From Bacteroidota bacterium (GTDB lineage: Bacteria > Bacteroidota > Ignavibacteria > Ignavibacteriales > Ignavibacteriaceae), in assembly GCA_022708025.1 (NCBI GenBank), contig JAKIZM010000001.1, positions 1-64,000 on the forward strand: a DNA stretch of 64,000 nucleotides. Reading direction: 5' to 3'. Under the pieces are notes generated by a model that worked only from the letters and a program-made list of their open reading frames with translations, searched no databases and was not told the origin of the DNA. Positions 45,306-55,581 of the stretch are shown here, piece by piece; positions within the stretch are counted from its first letter, which is position 1; each line of letters starts with the position of its first letter. The position numbers and the translations under genes are program-made.

Positions 45306-47924
45306 ATGAAGAGTAAAGATCTCAAATCACTTCTTGTAAAACTAAATAATTATCTGATCAGAAATCTTGATACCGCAACAGGTTTAGGGATAAACCATTC
45401 ACATTATGAAATCACTTTCGATCATCTTTTAAACTGTTTGATTGAAGATGGAATGGGTGATGTTCCATTAATTCTTAAACATTATAATATAGATGCCGGA
45501 GATGTTCAAGCAAGGGTTTTAAAAAATCTTGATGAGATGGGCAAGGGCAATACCGGAAAACCAAAGCTTTCACCTTTACTTACAGAACTTCTCGAACAAG
45601 CATGGATAACAAGTTCTGTTCATCATCATGAAACAAAAATCAGATCCGGTGCTTTGTTTGAAGTATTTATTGCCTCCGAACAGGTGTTAAGCAGTAATCT
45701 GTTAAATATTCTGTCGCCAATAAAACAGGAAGAATTAAAAACAGAATTTTACAATATAGTTAAAGGCTCTGTTGAAGATGCTTCAGTTGCATCTGAAGTG
45801 CTTTCTGCAGAAGAAGCAAAAGAAATTCCTGCTGATGGAACTGTTTTAGATTTATTCACAACAAATCTTACTGCACAGGCAAAAGACGGAAAGATTGATC
45901 CAATACTTGGGAGAGATGATGAAATTATTCAGGTTATTGAAGTATTATCCAGGCGAAAAAAATCAAACCCGATAATACTTGGTGAACCCGGTGTTGGTAA
46001 AACTGCTTTGGTTGAAGGCTTAGCAATAAAAATTGCTGCTGATGAAGTGCCGGATGTTTTAAAAAATACTCAGGTCTTTTCACTTGATCTCGGCTCATTG
46101 CAAGCAGGAACAAAAATGCGGGGCGAATTCGAAAAGAGATTCAAAGCAGTAATAACAGAAATAACAAATTCACCAAAACCTGCAATATTATTTATAGATG
46201 AAGCACATACTCTTATTGGCGCAGGTGCTTCTGCTGGTGGAGGCGATGCTGCTAATCTTCTTAAACCTGCACTTGCAAGAGGTTCCTTCAGAGCAATTGC
46301 AGCCACAACTTATCTTGAATACAATAAATATTTCGCCAAAGATGCGGCACTTGAAAGAAGATTTCAACCAATTCATGTTGGAGAACCTGAGGACGAAAAA
46401 GCAATGTTGATGCTGCGCGGTATCAAAAATAAATATGAGGGCTATCATGGAATTCATATCACAGATGAAGCACTCGAAGGAGCGGTCAAGCTCTCAAGGA
46501 GATATATTGCAGGAAGACAATTACCTGATAAAGCAATTGATTTGCTTGACACTGCTGCCACAAGAGTTAAAATGTCCTTAACAAGTAAACCGCCTAAACT
46601 TGAGTTATTGATAAGTGAATTAAAATCAACTGAAATGGCAATAAGTTCACTTCAAAAAGATGCTGATATGGATTTAGCTTTTAATAAAGAAAATCTTGAA
46701 GCACTGAAAGTAAAAAGAGAAAAACTCGAAAAAGAAGTGAAAGAAAAAGAAGACAAATGGCTTAAAGAAAGTGAACTTACACGGCAGCTTATGGAATTAA
46801 GAAAGAAAAAATTTGCTGCTGCTAATAATGGCGGACCTGATAAAACAATTGATGATGACATTGAAAAAATTAAAAAAGAACTGAGTGCAGTTCAGGATGT
46901 AAGACCACAGGTGTTTGCAGAGGTAACAAAGAATACGGTAGCAGAAGTAATTGAAGCCTGGACAGGAATAAAAGTCGGTAATATGACTAAAGATGAAATG
47001 ACAACAATGTTACAGTTGGAAGATGAATTAAGGAAGCGCGTATTAGGACAGGATCACGCAATTAAACAAATAGCAGATGTCTTAAGGGGAGCTAAAGTAG
47101 GAATCAAAAAGGAAGAAGGTCCGATTGGAGTCTTTATGTTGATCGGAACCAGTGGTGTAGGAAAAACTGAATTAGCAAGAGCGGTTGCAGAAGTTTTGTT
47201 TGGTGACGAAAGATTTATGGTTACTTTGAATATGACAGAATATCAAAACGAATATAATACTTCAAGGCTCATTGGGGCTGATCCCGGTCTTGTTGGATAT
47301 GGCGAAGGCGGTGCTTTAAGTGAACCGGTTAGAAGAAGACCATATTGTGTTGTTCTGCTTGATGAAATTGAAAAAGCAAACTCAAGTGTTATAGATTTGT
47401 TTATGCAGGTGTTTGACAGAGGAATGCTTCAGGATGCTGACAGACGAAATATCGATTTTTCAAACACTATTATCTTTATGACTTCAAACATTGCATCCGA
47501 TGTATTATTCCAAAAATACAATGATGGAATGGATTCCCCTGAAGATTTACTTGAAGAGCTGAGACCATATCTTAATCAGTATTTTAGACCAGAATTTTTA
47601 GGCAGAGTTAAGCCGATCGTATTTCTGCCTTTAAGCAAAGATGCAATGCGTCCGATTGTCGAGATTAAATTAAATAAAATAAAAAAACGTTTGATGCAAA
47701 ACAGAAAGCTCGAAGTATCATTTGATAAAAAAGTTATTGATGATATTCTGGAATCCTGTACAAGAGCTGAAACCGGGGCTAGAAACATCGATGCAATTAT
47801 TGATAAAAAACTTGCACCGGAAATTTCTTCCCAGATGCTGGCATTTATGGCTGAAGGGAAAGAGCCTGATAAACTTATGGTTACTAAAGCTAAAGACGGC
47901 TCATTCAAATATAAATTTTCATAA
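45306..47924 (+). CDS. clpV: T6SS sheath disassembly ATPase ClpV (TssH)
   Basis: 872 residues. N-terminal Clp repeat domain (1-150), AAA1 with Walker A GEPGVGKTALVEG near 225 and Walker B LFIDEAHTLIGAG, a middle coiled-coil (about 430-530), AAA2 with GTSGVGKTELARA near 613 and VVLLDEIEKAN, and a ClpB D2-small domain. It recycles contracted TssBC. The GAGAxA-type loop in AAA1 reads GAGASAGGGDAANLLKPALA, the ClpV form. A GGAG site precedes the ATG. Confidence 0.95.
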   Translation: MKSKDLKSLLVKLNNYLIRNLDTATGLGINHSHYEITFDHLLNCLIEDGMGDVPLILKHYNIDAGDVQARVLKNLDEMGKGNTGKPKLSPLLTELLEQAWITSSVHHHETKIRSGALFEVFIASEQVLSSNLLNILSPIKQEELKTEFYNIVKGSVEDASVASEVLSAEEAKEIPADGTVLDLFTTNLTAQAKDGKIDPILGRDDEIIQVIEVLSRRKKSNPIILGEPGVGKTALVEGLAIKIAADEVPDVLKNTQVFSLDLGSLQAGTKMRGEFEKRFKAVITEITNSPKPAILFIDEAHTLIGAGASAGGGDAANLLKPALARGSFRAIAATTYLEYNKYFAKDAALERRFQPIHVGEPEDEKAMLMLRGIKNKYEGYHGIHITDEALEGAVKLSRRYIAGRQLPDKAIDLLDTAATRVKMSLTSKPPKLELLISELKSTEMAISSLQKDADMDLAFNKENLEALKVKREKLEKEVKEKEDKWLKESELTRQLMELRKKKFAAANNGGPDKTIDDDIEKIKKELSAVQDVRPQVFAEVTKNTVAEVIEAWTGIKVGNMTKDEMTTMLQLEDELRKRVLGQDHAIKQIADVLRGAKVGIKKEEGPIGVFMLIGTSGVGKTELARAVAEVLFGDERFMVTLNMTEYQNEYNTSRLIGADPGLVGYGEGGALSEPVRRRPYCVVLLDEIEKANSSVIDLFMQVFDRGMLQDADRRNIDFSNTIIFMTSNIASDVLFQKYNDGMDSPEDLLEELRPYLNQYFRPEFLGRVKPIVFLPLSKDAMRPIVEIKLNKIKKRLMQNRKLEVSFDKKVIDDILESCTRAETGARNIDAIIDKKLAPEISSQMLAFMAEGKEPDKLMVTKAKDGSFKYKFS

Positions 47925-47981
47925 AAATTCTATTGATATCTAAATTTTATTAAAAGATGATTTTTAAATACGAGGTTACTT

Positions 47982-50099
47982 ATGCCTTCCATTAATTTTA
48001 ACAAACCGCATTATGATATAGACTTTCCGGAATTGAAAAATGAAAAAACAAATGTGTTATCATTTGAAGGTAAAGAAAAAATATCAGAATTGTTTGAATA
48101 TCAGATTAGATTTATTTCAGATAATCCGAATTTAGATTCCGAAAAAATATTAAATAAATCAGCAGCACTAATATTCAATCGTGCTGAAGAAGATCCGTTT
48201 AAAATTCATGGTATAATATCAGATATAGAGCAATATGGTAAATCGAATGAATATGTTTTCTATAAAGTAACTCTGGTTCCTGCTCTATGGAGATTAGGTC
48301 TTAATTTTCAGAATAGTGTATTTGAAAATTACAAATTAGAAGATCTGATTAAACATGTATTAGATAAATCTTCAATTGATTATCGAATGGACTTAAAACA
48401 CTCTTATCCTGAAATGGAATATGTTGCTCAGTTTAAAGAGACAGATCTAAATTTCATTTGTAGAAAGATGGAACATTATGGTATTTATTATTATTTCGAT
48501 CACTCAAATGATAAAGACACACTTGTAATTACTGATAATAATAATGCACTGCCTAAACTGGATAAAATTGATTCGATTAAATATAACATTAATAAAGATC
48601 CATTCGGCGAAACAGAATCTATTCATGAATTGAAGAGTGTTGAAAAGGTTGTAACAGGTTTGGTTAAGCTGAAAGACTATAATTATATGTTTCCTGAAAA
48701 GCAATTGATTGCAAACAGTCAGATAAACAATAATGATCCTGGTTTTTATTATGATTATGGAGAGAATTTTAAGAACGAAAGCGAAGCAGATTTTCTTGCA
48801 AAAGTCAGAAATCAGGAGTTTGTTGCTCAAAGTAAAATCTTCCAAGGAATAACTGATTGTCGTTTGTTTAGAGCAGGACACAGATTTAATATGGAAAAGC
48901 ATTATCGTGATGATTGGAATAGTGAGTTTTTATTAACCAACTTGATAATCAAAGGACAGCAAAAAAGTCTTTTTGCCTTTTTACCGCATCCCAAAAAGTT
49001 TGAACCAACTTTTGAGTGTAATTTTGATGCTATACCATTTGGAATTGAATACAGACCACAACGGAAAACGCCTGTGCCAAAAGTAACCGGTATTATGAGT
49101 GCAAAAATATTATCGAGTGTTGGTGATGAATATGCTTCGATAGATGATCATGGAAGATACAGAGCTAAAATGAATTTTGATCTTAGTGATGATGGAGCTA
49201 CGATGCCTTTAAGGCTCTCGCAATTATATTCAGGACCAGGTTACGGTATTCACTTTCCAAATCACGAAGAAACCGAATTACTTTGGTCTTGTGTTGATGG
49301 AAATCCTGATCGACCGGTTGGTATAGGAACAGTTCCAAATCCATCTACTGCAACACCTGTTACTCAAAAAAATCGTAAACAAAATATTATTCGCACTGCT
49401 TCAGGTAATGAATTAATTATGGATGATTCATCCAAGGAAACAAAAATATCCCTTACCTCATCAGGCAATCATAAAATTTCATTGGACGATGCTATTCAAA
49501 AAATTGAAGTTATTAGTAAGCAAGATCATAAGCTGATAATGGATGATAAAGATGAAAAAATTGAAGTAATCAGTAAGCAAGGTCATAAGATTTTAATGGA
49601 TGATAAGAATACTAAACTTGAAGTGGTTACTAAGAATGGTCATTTTATGAAAATTGATGATGGTGATGGTGGCGAAAAAATTCTTATATCTGATAAAGCA
49701 GAGAAAAATCATATTATAATTGATATAACAAATGATAAAATTACTATTGAATCAACAGAAGGTGATATGGATATACTTGCACCCAAAGGTGAAATAACCA
49801 TTAGATCTAAAAATCTTGTTATTGAGACAGAGGAAGACACCAAAATAAATTCAGGAAATATGAAAACAGAAACAAAGCAGAACTTTGAAATTCAATCGGC
49901 AAATATTAAACAAGAAGCAAAAAGTGATTTAAAATCTAAAGCTATGAATGTTACTGCTGAAGCAACAGTCGAACATAAAATTAAGGGTTTGAATACAACT
50001 GTTGAAGCGGGTATTAATAATCAAGTGAAAGGTTCATTAGTTACAGTTGAAGCTTCAGGTATAAATACAATTAAAGGTGCGCTTGTTAAAATTAATTAA
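47982..50099 (+). CDS. vgrG: T6SS spike protein VgrG (TssI)
   Basis: 705 residues. The gp27-like region (EGKEKISELFEYQIRFISDN, FICRKMEHYGIYYYFDHSND) and the gp5 OB-fold (DDHGRYRAKMNFDLSDDGAT, MPLRLSQLYSGPGYGIHFPN) are followed by a long beta-helix needle with repeats such as HKLIMDDKDEKIEVISKQGH and GHKILMDDKNTKLEVVTKN from about 470 to 700. No catalytic extension is visible; the tip is capped by the separate PAAR gene 17 bases downstream. Confidence 0.95.
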   Translation: MPSINFNKPHYDIDFPELKNEKTNVLSFEGKEKISELFEYQIRFISDNPNLDSEKILNKSAALIFNRAEEDPFKIHGIISDIEQYGKSNEYVFYKVTLVPALWRLGLNFQNSVFENYKLEDLIKHVLDKSSIDYRMDLKHSYPEMEYVAQFKETDLNFICRKMEHYGIYYYFDHSNDKDTLVITDNNNALPKLDKIDSIKYNINKDPFGETESIHELKSVEKVVTGLVKLKDYNYMFPEKQLIANSQINNNDPGFYYDYGENFKNESEADFLAKVRNQEFVAQSKIFQGITDCRLFRAGHRFNMEKHYRDDWNSEFLLTNLIIKGQQKSLFAFLPHPKKFEPTFECNFDAIPFGIEYRPQRKTPVPKVTGIMSAKILSSVGDEYASIDDHGRYRAKMNFDLSDDGATMPLRLSQLYSGPGYGIHFPNHEETELLWSCVDGNPDRPVGIGTVPNPSTATPVTQKNRKQNIIRTASGNELIMDDSSKETKISLTSSGNHKISLDDAIQKIEVISKQDHKLIMDDKDEKIEVISKQGHKILMDDKNTKLEVVTKNGHFMKIDDGDGGEKILISDKAEKNHIIIDITNDKITIESTEGDMDILAPKGEITIRSKNLVIETEEDTKINSGNMKTETKQNFEIQSANIKQEAKSDLKSKAMNVTAEATVEHKIKGLNTTVEAGINNQVKGSLVTVEASGINTIKGALVKIN

Positions 50100-50116
50100 T
50101 AGGATAAAGAAAAGAC

Positions 50117-51193
50117 ATGAGTTTTGCAGCAAGATTGGGAGATAGCTGTGCACACGGTGGAGTGATAGTTGCCGGCTGTCCGACAGTATTAATTGGAGGA
50201 ATGCCTGCAGCAAGAGTCGGTGATATGCATGTTTGCCCTATGGTAACACCGGGAACTCCGCCGATTCCACATGTAGGTATGCCAATAATTCCGCCCGGAA
50301 GTCCGACAGTTTTAATTGGTGGAATGCCTGCTGCCAGAATGGGTGATATGGCGCCATGTACCGGTCCACCGGATTCAATTATTGTGGGATGTATGACAGT
50401 TATGATTGGTACTGCCGGAAGTGGAAGTGCAAGCGGAGGTGGAGCCGGTTCGAGCGGTGCAGCTTCAGCACAAGCCGGGGCTCAAAATGCAGTTTCAGGT
50501 AATGTAGAATCAACAACAAGAAATGAACATTGGATTGAATTTGAATTAGTGGATGATGTAGGAAATGCCGTTAGCGGAGTTAATTACAGATTGACCGATA
50601 CCGATAATCAGGAATCAGCAGCAATAGTTAATTCTGATGGAAGAATAATGCGTGATGCACTTAAAGAAGGACAATGCAAAGTTGAATTATTTGATCTTTA
50701 CGGAGCTGAATGGTCTAAAGAAAAGGCGAAAGTTGGTGATAAAATAAAACTTAAAGTAAAATCAATCGGAATAAAAGATGGAAGCAAGGTTGAGTTCAGA
50801 ATATTTGTTAAAGATATTAATTACAGCGATCACTTATTAAAAAAACTTGAAGCGGATATTAGTGGTGATAAAGCCGAAGCAGAATGGGAAATACAGGTTG
50901 ATGAAGATCTGATTAAAATTGTTGATTATAAGGATACTGTCGGAAGATATTCCCGACCATTTTTCTATTTTGATGCATACTGCGAAGAGATGGTAGCTAA
51001 ATCCGGAATATTGGATGTTAATGATGATATTGAAATTGTATTTAAAGATGAAGAAGGCAATATATTAGCTGACAAAGAGTATCAATTATATCTTTCCTCC
51101 GGTGAGATCAAGAAAGGAAAACTTGATAGTAACGGAAAAACAAAGATTGAAAAAATCCCACCCGGTAAAATTAAAATTTCTTTTAAGCCTTAA
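50117..51193 (+). CDS. PAAR spike tip with Ig/TTR-like extension
   Basis: 358 residues. Residues 1-99 are a PAAR domain (CAHGGVIVAGCPTVLIGGMP, PAARMGDMAPCTGPPDSIIV; His and Cys ligands for the tip metal). A Gly/Ser/Ala linker (100-130) is followed by two TTR-like modules (about 138-200 and 300-358) with a beta domain between. The second half matches, in the same order, residues about 112-287 of the gene at 55582. The extension has no catalytic motif and probably carries cargo. It is immediately downstream of vgrG. Confidence 0.92.
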   Translation: MSFAARLGDSCAHGGVIVAGCPTVLIGGMPAARVGDMHVCPMVTPGTPPIPHVGMPIIPPGSPTVLIGGMPAARMGDMAPCTGPPDSIIVGCMTVMIGTAGSGSASGGGAGSSGAASAQAGAQNAVSGNVESTTRNEHWIEFELVDDVGNAVSGVNYRLTDTDNQESAAIVNSDGRIMRDALKEGQCKVELFDLYGAEWSKEKAKVGDKIKLKVKSIGIKDGSKVEFRIFVKDINYSDHLLKKLEADISGDKAEAEWEIQVDEDLIKIVDYKDTVGRYSRPFFYFDAYCEEMVAKSGILDVNDDIEIVFKDEEGNILADKEYQLYLSSGEIKKGKLDSNGKTKIEKIPPGKIKISFKP

Positions 51194-51201
51194 GTGATTA
51201 T

Positions 51202-54200
51202 ATGAGTAATGGTGATCAAAATAAGATTGATGTTATTTTCAGAGATATATTTGGAACCGGCAAATCTTCTGCATTAACCAGTAAAAAGAACGAAGTTATT
51301 CTGAAGTTTGTTAAAGTACATGTTCTCGAAATGGAAGATGTGCTATTCCATCTTAACAGTTGTGTGTTAATGCCTGAAAATCCAAAGGGAAAAAGTTCTA
51401 AAGACGGCAATCTTCAATCTGGTGATGAAAGCCTGGATATAACTGGTATCAAAGCTCTTGCTGTTGTTTTTAAGCAATTTGAATTTGATCCTGATGTAAG
51501 AATGATTGTAACCGGTCATACGGATACTTCAGGAACACCGGAATTTAATTTTACCCTTTCAGATGAAAGAGCACAAAATGTTCTTTATTTGTTAATCGGA
51601 AAAAGAGAAGAATGGGCTGAGTTATCATACAACAGACATAAGGTTGAAGATTATCAGCAGATAATGAAATACTTTGAACCAAAACTAAATTGTGGGTGTA
51701 ACCCCGGTGAAATTAATGATAAATATAATGACGCTACAAAAAAAGCCACACAAAACTTTTTTAATAAGATTGATCCAGTAAATGCCGATAAAAACTTTAA
51801 GATAGTAAATAATGATTCTAAACATAGATGGACTAAGGAAATTTGGGAAAATGTTTATGATCTTTACTCAAAAGAAATAGCTGAAGTGCTTGAAATATCA
51901 ATTGCAGATTTGAATGGAAGAAGAGAATCTGATGTTAAATTTATTGATGATAAAAAAACATTTGTCGGCTGTGGTGAGTCATTTCCGATTGAGTCAAAAA
52001 ATAAAGACAATTACAAATCACAGCGTAACAGAAGAGTAGAAATACTTTTCTTTGATAAAGATGAAATTCCTGAAATGAATTGTCCGGCAGTAAAGACCCG
52101 CACACATAAAGAAGAAGAATGTCCTCTTTGGCAGAAATTTTACTTTAAACAATTATACATTGATCCTGCTGATTTAAAGTCTGTTGTTTATTATATCAGG
52201 TTAGTCTATTACGACAAGATTCAAAAAAAACAATTACCGGTACCCGATGGTTTGACTATTAAGGCTTATGAAGATAATAAGAAAGAAATCCCCAGCGAGA
52301 CAATCTATAAAGATGACACTTTTTTTGTTAAAGTTAAGTTTGGAAAAAGTATAAAAAAAGCAGAAAGAAAAGAATTCTATTTTGAATTTGAAACAACGAA
52401 TAAATGGATTTACACTGAAGATGATAAAACCGATCCTGTTATTGTTGAGAAAACACCTGATGAAATCAAGAAGATAAGTTTTACTGAACGGCAAAAATAT
52501 TATGATCTGCCTGCAAAGTGGTCATCAAGAAATTACTGGACACGTTATGATGGAGATATAAATAAAGGTGAAAGATTTGAGAAAGTATTTAAAGATGAGC
52601 TTGAGTTAAAACCATTTGGTAATAAGGTTACTAATAAAGAAAAGCCGCTTACGTTTTCATTGGATGATATAGTTTTAGCAGATTCTTCTAAAAGTCAGAT
52701 TCTATCAGATAAAAAACCGGATGGTTCTGTTCTTGCTTTGGATGATAATTCCCGCTATGCCTTGTTCTGTATTGATTACGAAACTATGGAAAATGTTGAT
52801 GGAAAGGACAAGAACTTGCGGAGATTGAAAATCTATAATCCCGAACCTGATCAGCCAGTATTTACAAATTGTAAGTTTAAGTATAACCTTATTACCGATG
52901 TACCTATATTTACAAGAGCGATATATTTTTGTAATAACTTTTATGATGTAGGGCCTAAAAGATCCGGAGAAGGCGACACATCTTTTGATTATGAAAAAAA
53001 TCATGTTATTGGTGCAAGGTTAGCTCTAAAGGACGATGCATCTTTGCATAAATCTAAAAGTGTAATTGCAACGGATGCCTCAGACAGGACTAAAGCCTAC
53101 GCATTAAATGGCTGCGGTAATTACGAAATGCATTATTTCCATGATTGCGCTGAGCTGGATAATAAGCCGCTCAATTATTTAATAATTTATTGGAACTGTC
53201 GGTTTAAATTTGATCAGGGAGGTACTGCCGCTGATGTTACAAACCATCGTAAAGAAGGTATGAAAAATGCCATGGATCGAATGAATAAAAATTATCTTGT
53301 TGAAAAACAATCCGGATCAGAAGATATGTTAATCCGCTTGTTTTTTTATATGGAAGCTAAAAACGATACAAATGGCGGTAGTCATAAATGCATTGTTAGT
53401 GTTACAGACAATACAAATGGTGCCTGGATGAGAACCGGTGATGCTAAATTCCGAAGCCGGGACTATCAGGCTGATCCAACATATTTTGGTACACCTGATC
53501 CAAATAATTCTTTGAAAGATGTTGATGGAAACACCTATGCAGTTCTGACAAATCACCATGAGATGGGTCATGCTACAGGAAACTGGGATTCTTATCTTTA
53601 TAATTTTGAATCAGGCGGTAATACCTGGACCGGATTACCACGATATGACCAGCCATTTACCGCTGTCGGAGGTCCATACAGGTTTGATGAATTAGCCAGG
53701 ATGTATCATAACCGTACCCCTCGAATCAGAAATTATTGGAAATATATACTGTGGCTTAATGATGAATCTGGTTCCGGCAAAAACTTAAACGAATTTCTAA
53801 AAGACACAAAATTTAAAATTACTTTTCAGGGTTCTAAGCATAAACATAATTTTTTTCTTGATGATAAATATCGAAATGTTGAGATCGCTGCTTATTCTTT
53901 AGTTGATCATACAATTTCTGCTAATCATAAAGTGGATTTATTAATATATAAACTTGGCGATGATGAATTTTCAATTATAGCAAAAGAAGGTCAGACATTT
54001 AATGGTATTCTTGTCATTCGAATACGGCTTGCATTAAAATTTATCAATTCAAGTACTGAAAATTGGAGTTTTGCATCTCAACGCAGCTGGGCACAAAGAT
54101 TGAATAATGATATTAGTGTTATGCTTAATAATAAGTTTAGAGCAGCAACATCGAACAATAACGACATTAAAAATTTATTTGTTGTCTTTACTCCAAGTTA

Positions 54201-54456
54201 TCAGGTTTATACAGGTACAGCTCCAGCCAATTCTCAGTATGATATTGAAGTAACTTTTAGAGTTGGAAATAATTTTACTACATCAGGCAAAAGAATACAA
54301 GTTGATTGGGATACTGATAAAGAAAAGATCATCAGATATCTATTTGGAAAAGAAACCGGAAATGGAAACCTGATAAAAACAGATTTTAATACTATAATTA
54401 ATTGGGTTTGCAGCCCCGGAGTAGGCAATGCTACTTATACTATGTTTGATTTATAA
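51202..54456 (+). CDS. OmpA/peptidoglycan-binding protein with HExxH peptidase domain, T6SS effector candidate
   Basis: 1084 residues, eight bases after the PAAR gene. Residues 40-130 form the first half of an OmpA domain (TGHTDTSGTPEFNFTLSDER); the second half, ending QRNRRVEILFF near 280, comes after an insert. The insert resembles a PG_binding_1 helical domain (CNPGEINDKYNDATKKATQN). A long beta-rich middle follows. The C-terminal part has HHEMGHATG: His786, Glu787 and His790, with a possible third ligand E830 in FDELARMYHN, a gluzincin pattern. It has no signal peptide, as expected for T6SS cargo. It may bind the wall and cut peptide or protein; the exact substrate is inferred. Confidence 0.7.
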   Translation: MSNGDQNKIDVIFRDIFGTGKSSALTSKKNEVILKFVKVHVLEMEDVLFHLNSCVLMPENPKGKSSKDGNLQSGDESLDITGIKALAVVFKQFEFDPDVRMIVTGHTDTSGTPEFNFTLSDERAQNVLYLLIGKREEWAELSYNRHKVEDYQQIMKYFEPKLNCGCNPGEINDKYNDATKKATQNFFNKIDPVNADKNFKIVNNDSKHRWTKEIWENVYDLYSKEIAEVLEISIADLNGRRESDVKFIDDKKTFVGCGESFPIESKNKDNYKSQRNRRVEILFFDKDEIPEMNCPAVKTRTHKEEECPLWQKFYFKQLYIDPADLKSVVYYIRLVYYDKIQKKQLPVPDGLTIKAYEDNKKEIPSETIYKDDTFFVKVKFGKSIKKAERKEFYFEFETTNKWIYTEDDKTDPVIVEKTPDEIKKISFTERQKYYDLPAKWSSRNYWTRYDGDINKGERFEKVFKDELELKPFGNKVTNKEKPLTFSLDDIVLADSSKSQILSDKKPDGSVLALDDNSRYALFCIDYETMENVDGKDKNLRRLKIYNPEPDQPVFTNCKFKYNLITDVPIFTRAIYFCNNFYDVGPKRSGEGDTSFDYEKNHVIGARLALKDDASLHKSKSVIATDASDRTKAYALNGCGNYEMHYFHDCAELDNKPLNYLIIYWNCRFKFDQGGTAADVTNHRKEGMKNAMDRMNKNYLVEKQSGSEDMLIRLFFYMEAKNDTNGGSHKCIVSVTDNTNGAWMRTGDAKFRSRDYQADPTYFGTPDPNNSLKDVDGNTYAVLTNHHEMGHATGNWDSYLYNFESGGNTWTGLPRYDQPFTAVGGPYRFDELARMYHNRTPRIRNYWKYILWLNDESGSGKNLNEFLKDTKFKITFQGSKHKHNFFLDDKYRNVEIAAYSLVDHTISANHKVDLLIYKLGDDEFSIIAKEGQTFNGILVIRIRLALKFINSSTENWSFASQRSWAQRLNNDISVMLNNKFRAATSNNNDIKNLFVVFTPSYQVYTGTAPANSQYDIEVTFRVGNNFTTSGKRIQVDWDTDKEKIIRYLFGKETGNGNLIKTDFNTIINWVCSPGVGNATYTMFDL

Positions 54457-55579
54457 TCTTTTTATAGCTAACAATATGTACACACAGTATTATTCAAATT
54501 CGCGCCACGATTCTTTCATTAACTCAATTCCAAAAGTTAATGGTAAAATTCTTCGTGAAATTGAAATCAGTGATAAGAGCGTATCTAATCTTGAAATCAG
54601 AGTAATCTTAACTGATGGCAAAGATTATTTTCTTGATACCATATCGGAAATTATCTGTTTTAACTTAGAAGGTAAGATTAAATGGAGACGATCTAAATGG
54701 TACGGCTCTCAGGTTGTACTGAATAATAAACTGCTCTTCTATCAGTCAGAAGCTCGTAAAGATGATATGGAGGCAGTTGATTATCAAAACAATGTAGTGA
54801 TAAGTAAATATCCTATAAGCGGTGTAATTGATGAATCACAAATAATCTTATTCCAACCCGATACAAATGGTTTAATAGCTCAGATTTATTATTCAGACAT
54901 AGTTGATACTTCGGTACCTGAATATTTAATCTTTCAGGCAATTAGAAAAAGTTTAGGTTTTATCTGGCATAAAAGATATTATAATCAAATATGTCCGTCA
55001 TTACCGTTAGTTAATTATGAAAAAGGTTTTGTTCTGACCTTTTCACCAACTCAAGGACAGATATTTATTTTAGGAAAAAAATCAGATGAAGCTGACCCAA
55101 ATTACAGCTTTGATTTACCAAAGGAATATAATTCAGTATTTGCAAGCAGTTCCAAAGAAGGTGATATATACTTAGCTTATACTTCAAAGCATTTTGTTAA
55201 TCTAAAGTGTTTGAGTCTTGACGGAAAAGAAAAGTATTCTGTTGAAGCTGCAGATGATTTTGTTGATGCAAGACCCGTCTTGTGTCCGCCAGTCTTAACA
55301 CAGGATGGATTTATATTTATTCTTACTAACAACAAAGTGTTTTGTATTAAAGACAAGAAACTTATCTGGTCTAAATTTATAAGAGATATAAGCTTTGCAA
55401 CGGCATTTGCTGATAACTCTGTTATTATTGCTGCAGCAAATAAGTTGATAAGACTTGATGCAAAAGGAAATGAATTGTTGAACTATGAAGCTGAGGGAAA
55501 GATTTCTGCACCGCCTGTTTTAGATGATCAGGGAAGACTGATGTTCTCTACAAAAACAACTGTTTATCTAATGGAATAA
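54428..55579 (+). CDS. PQQ-like beta-propeller protein, possibly exported
   Basis: 383 residues. Repeats of VxGxxLWSKF-type strands (KGQIFILGKK, KLIWSKFIRD, KLIRLDAKGNELLNYEAEGK) indicate a PQQ-like/YncE-like propeller. The start overlaps the preceding effector gene by 29 bases, which places a hydrophobic N-terminus (MLLILCLIYNLFIANNMYTQ) that could export it; a later ATG at 54476 would make it cytosolic. In effector-immunity pairs such an overlap is common. An immunity role for the HExxH protein is a guess, and a scaffold role is equally open. Confidence 0.68.
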   Translation: MLLILCLIYNLFIANNMYTQYYSNSRHDSFINSIPKVNGKILREIEISDKSVSNLEIRVILTDGKDYFLDTISEIICFNLEGKIKWRRSKWYGSQVVLNNKLLFYQSEARKDDMEAVDYQNNVVISKYPISGVIDESQIILFQPDTNGLIAQIYYSDIVDTSVPEYLIFQAIRKSLGFIWHKRYYNQICPSLPLVNYEKGFVLTFSPTQGQIFILGKKSDEADPNYSFDLPKEYNSVFASSSKEGDIYLAYTSKHFVNLKCLSLDGKEKYSVEAADDFVDARPVLCPPVLTQDGFIFILTNNKVFCIKDKKLIWSKFIRDISFATAFADNSVIIAAANKLIRLDAKGNELLNYEAEGKISAPPVLDDQGRLMFSTKTTVYLME

Positions 55580-55581
55580 AA

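Noticed and set aside
29102..50099. Extracellular contractile injection system or Bacteroidetes T6SSiii
   Set aside because: TssJ, TssL and TssM are all encoded, with ClpV of the classic kind and no tape-measure or eCIS-type AAA gene.
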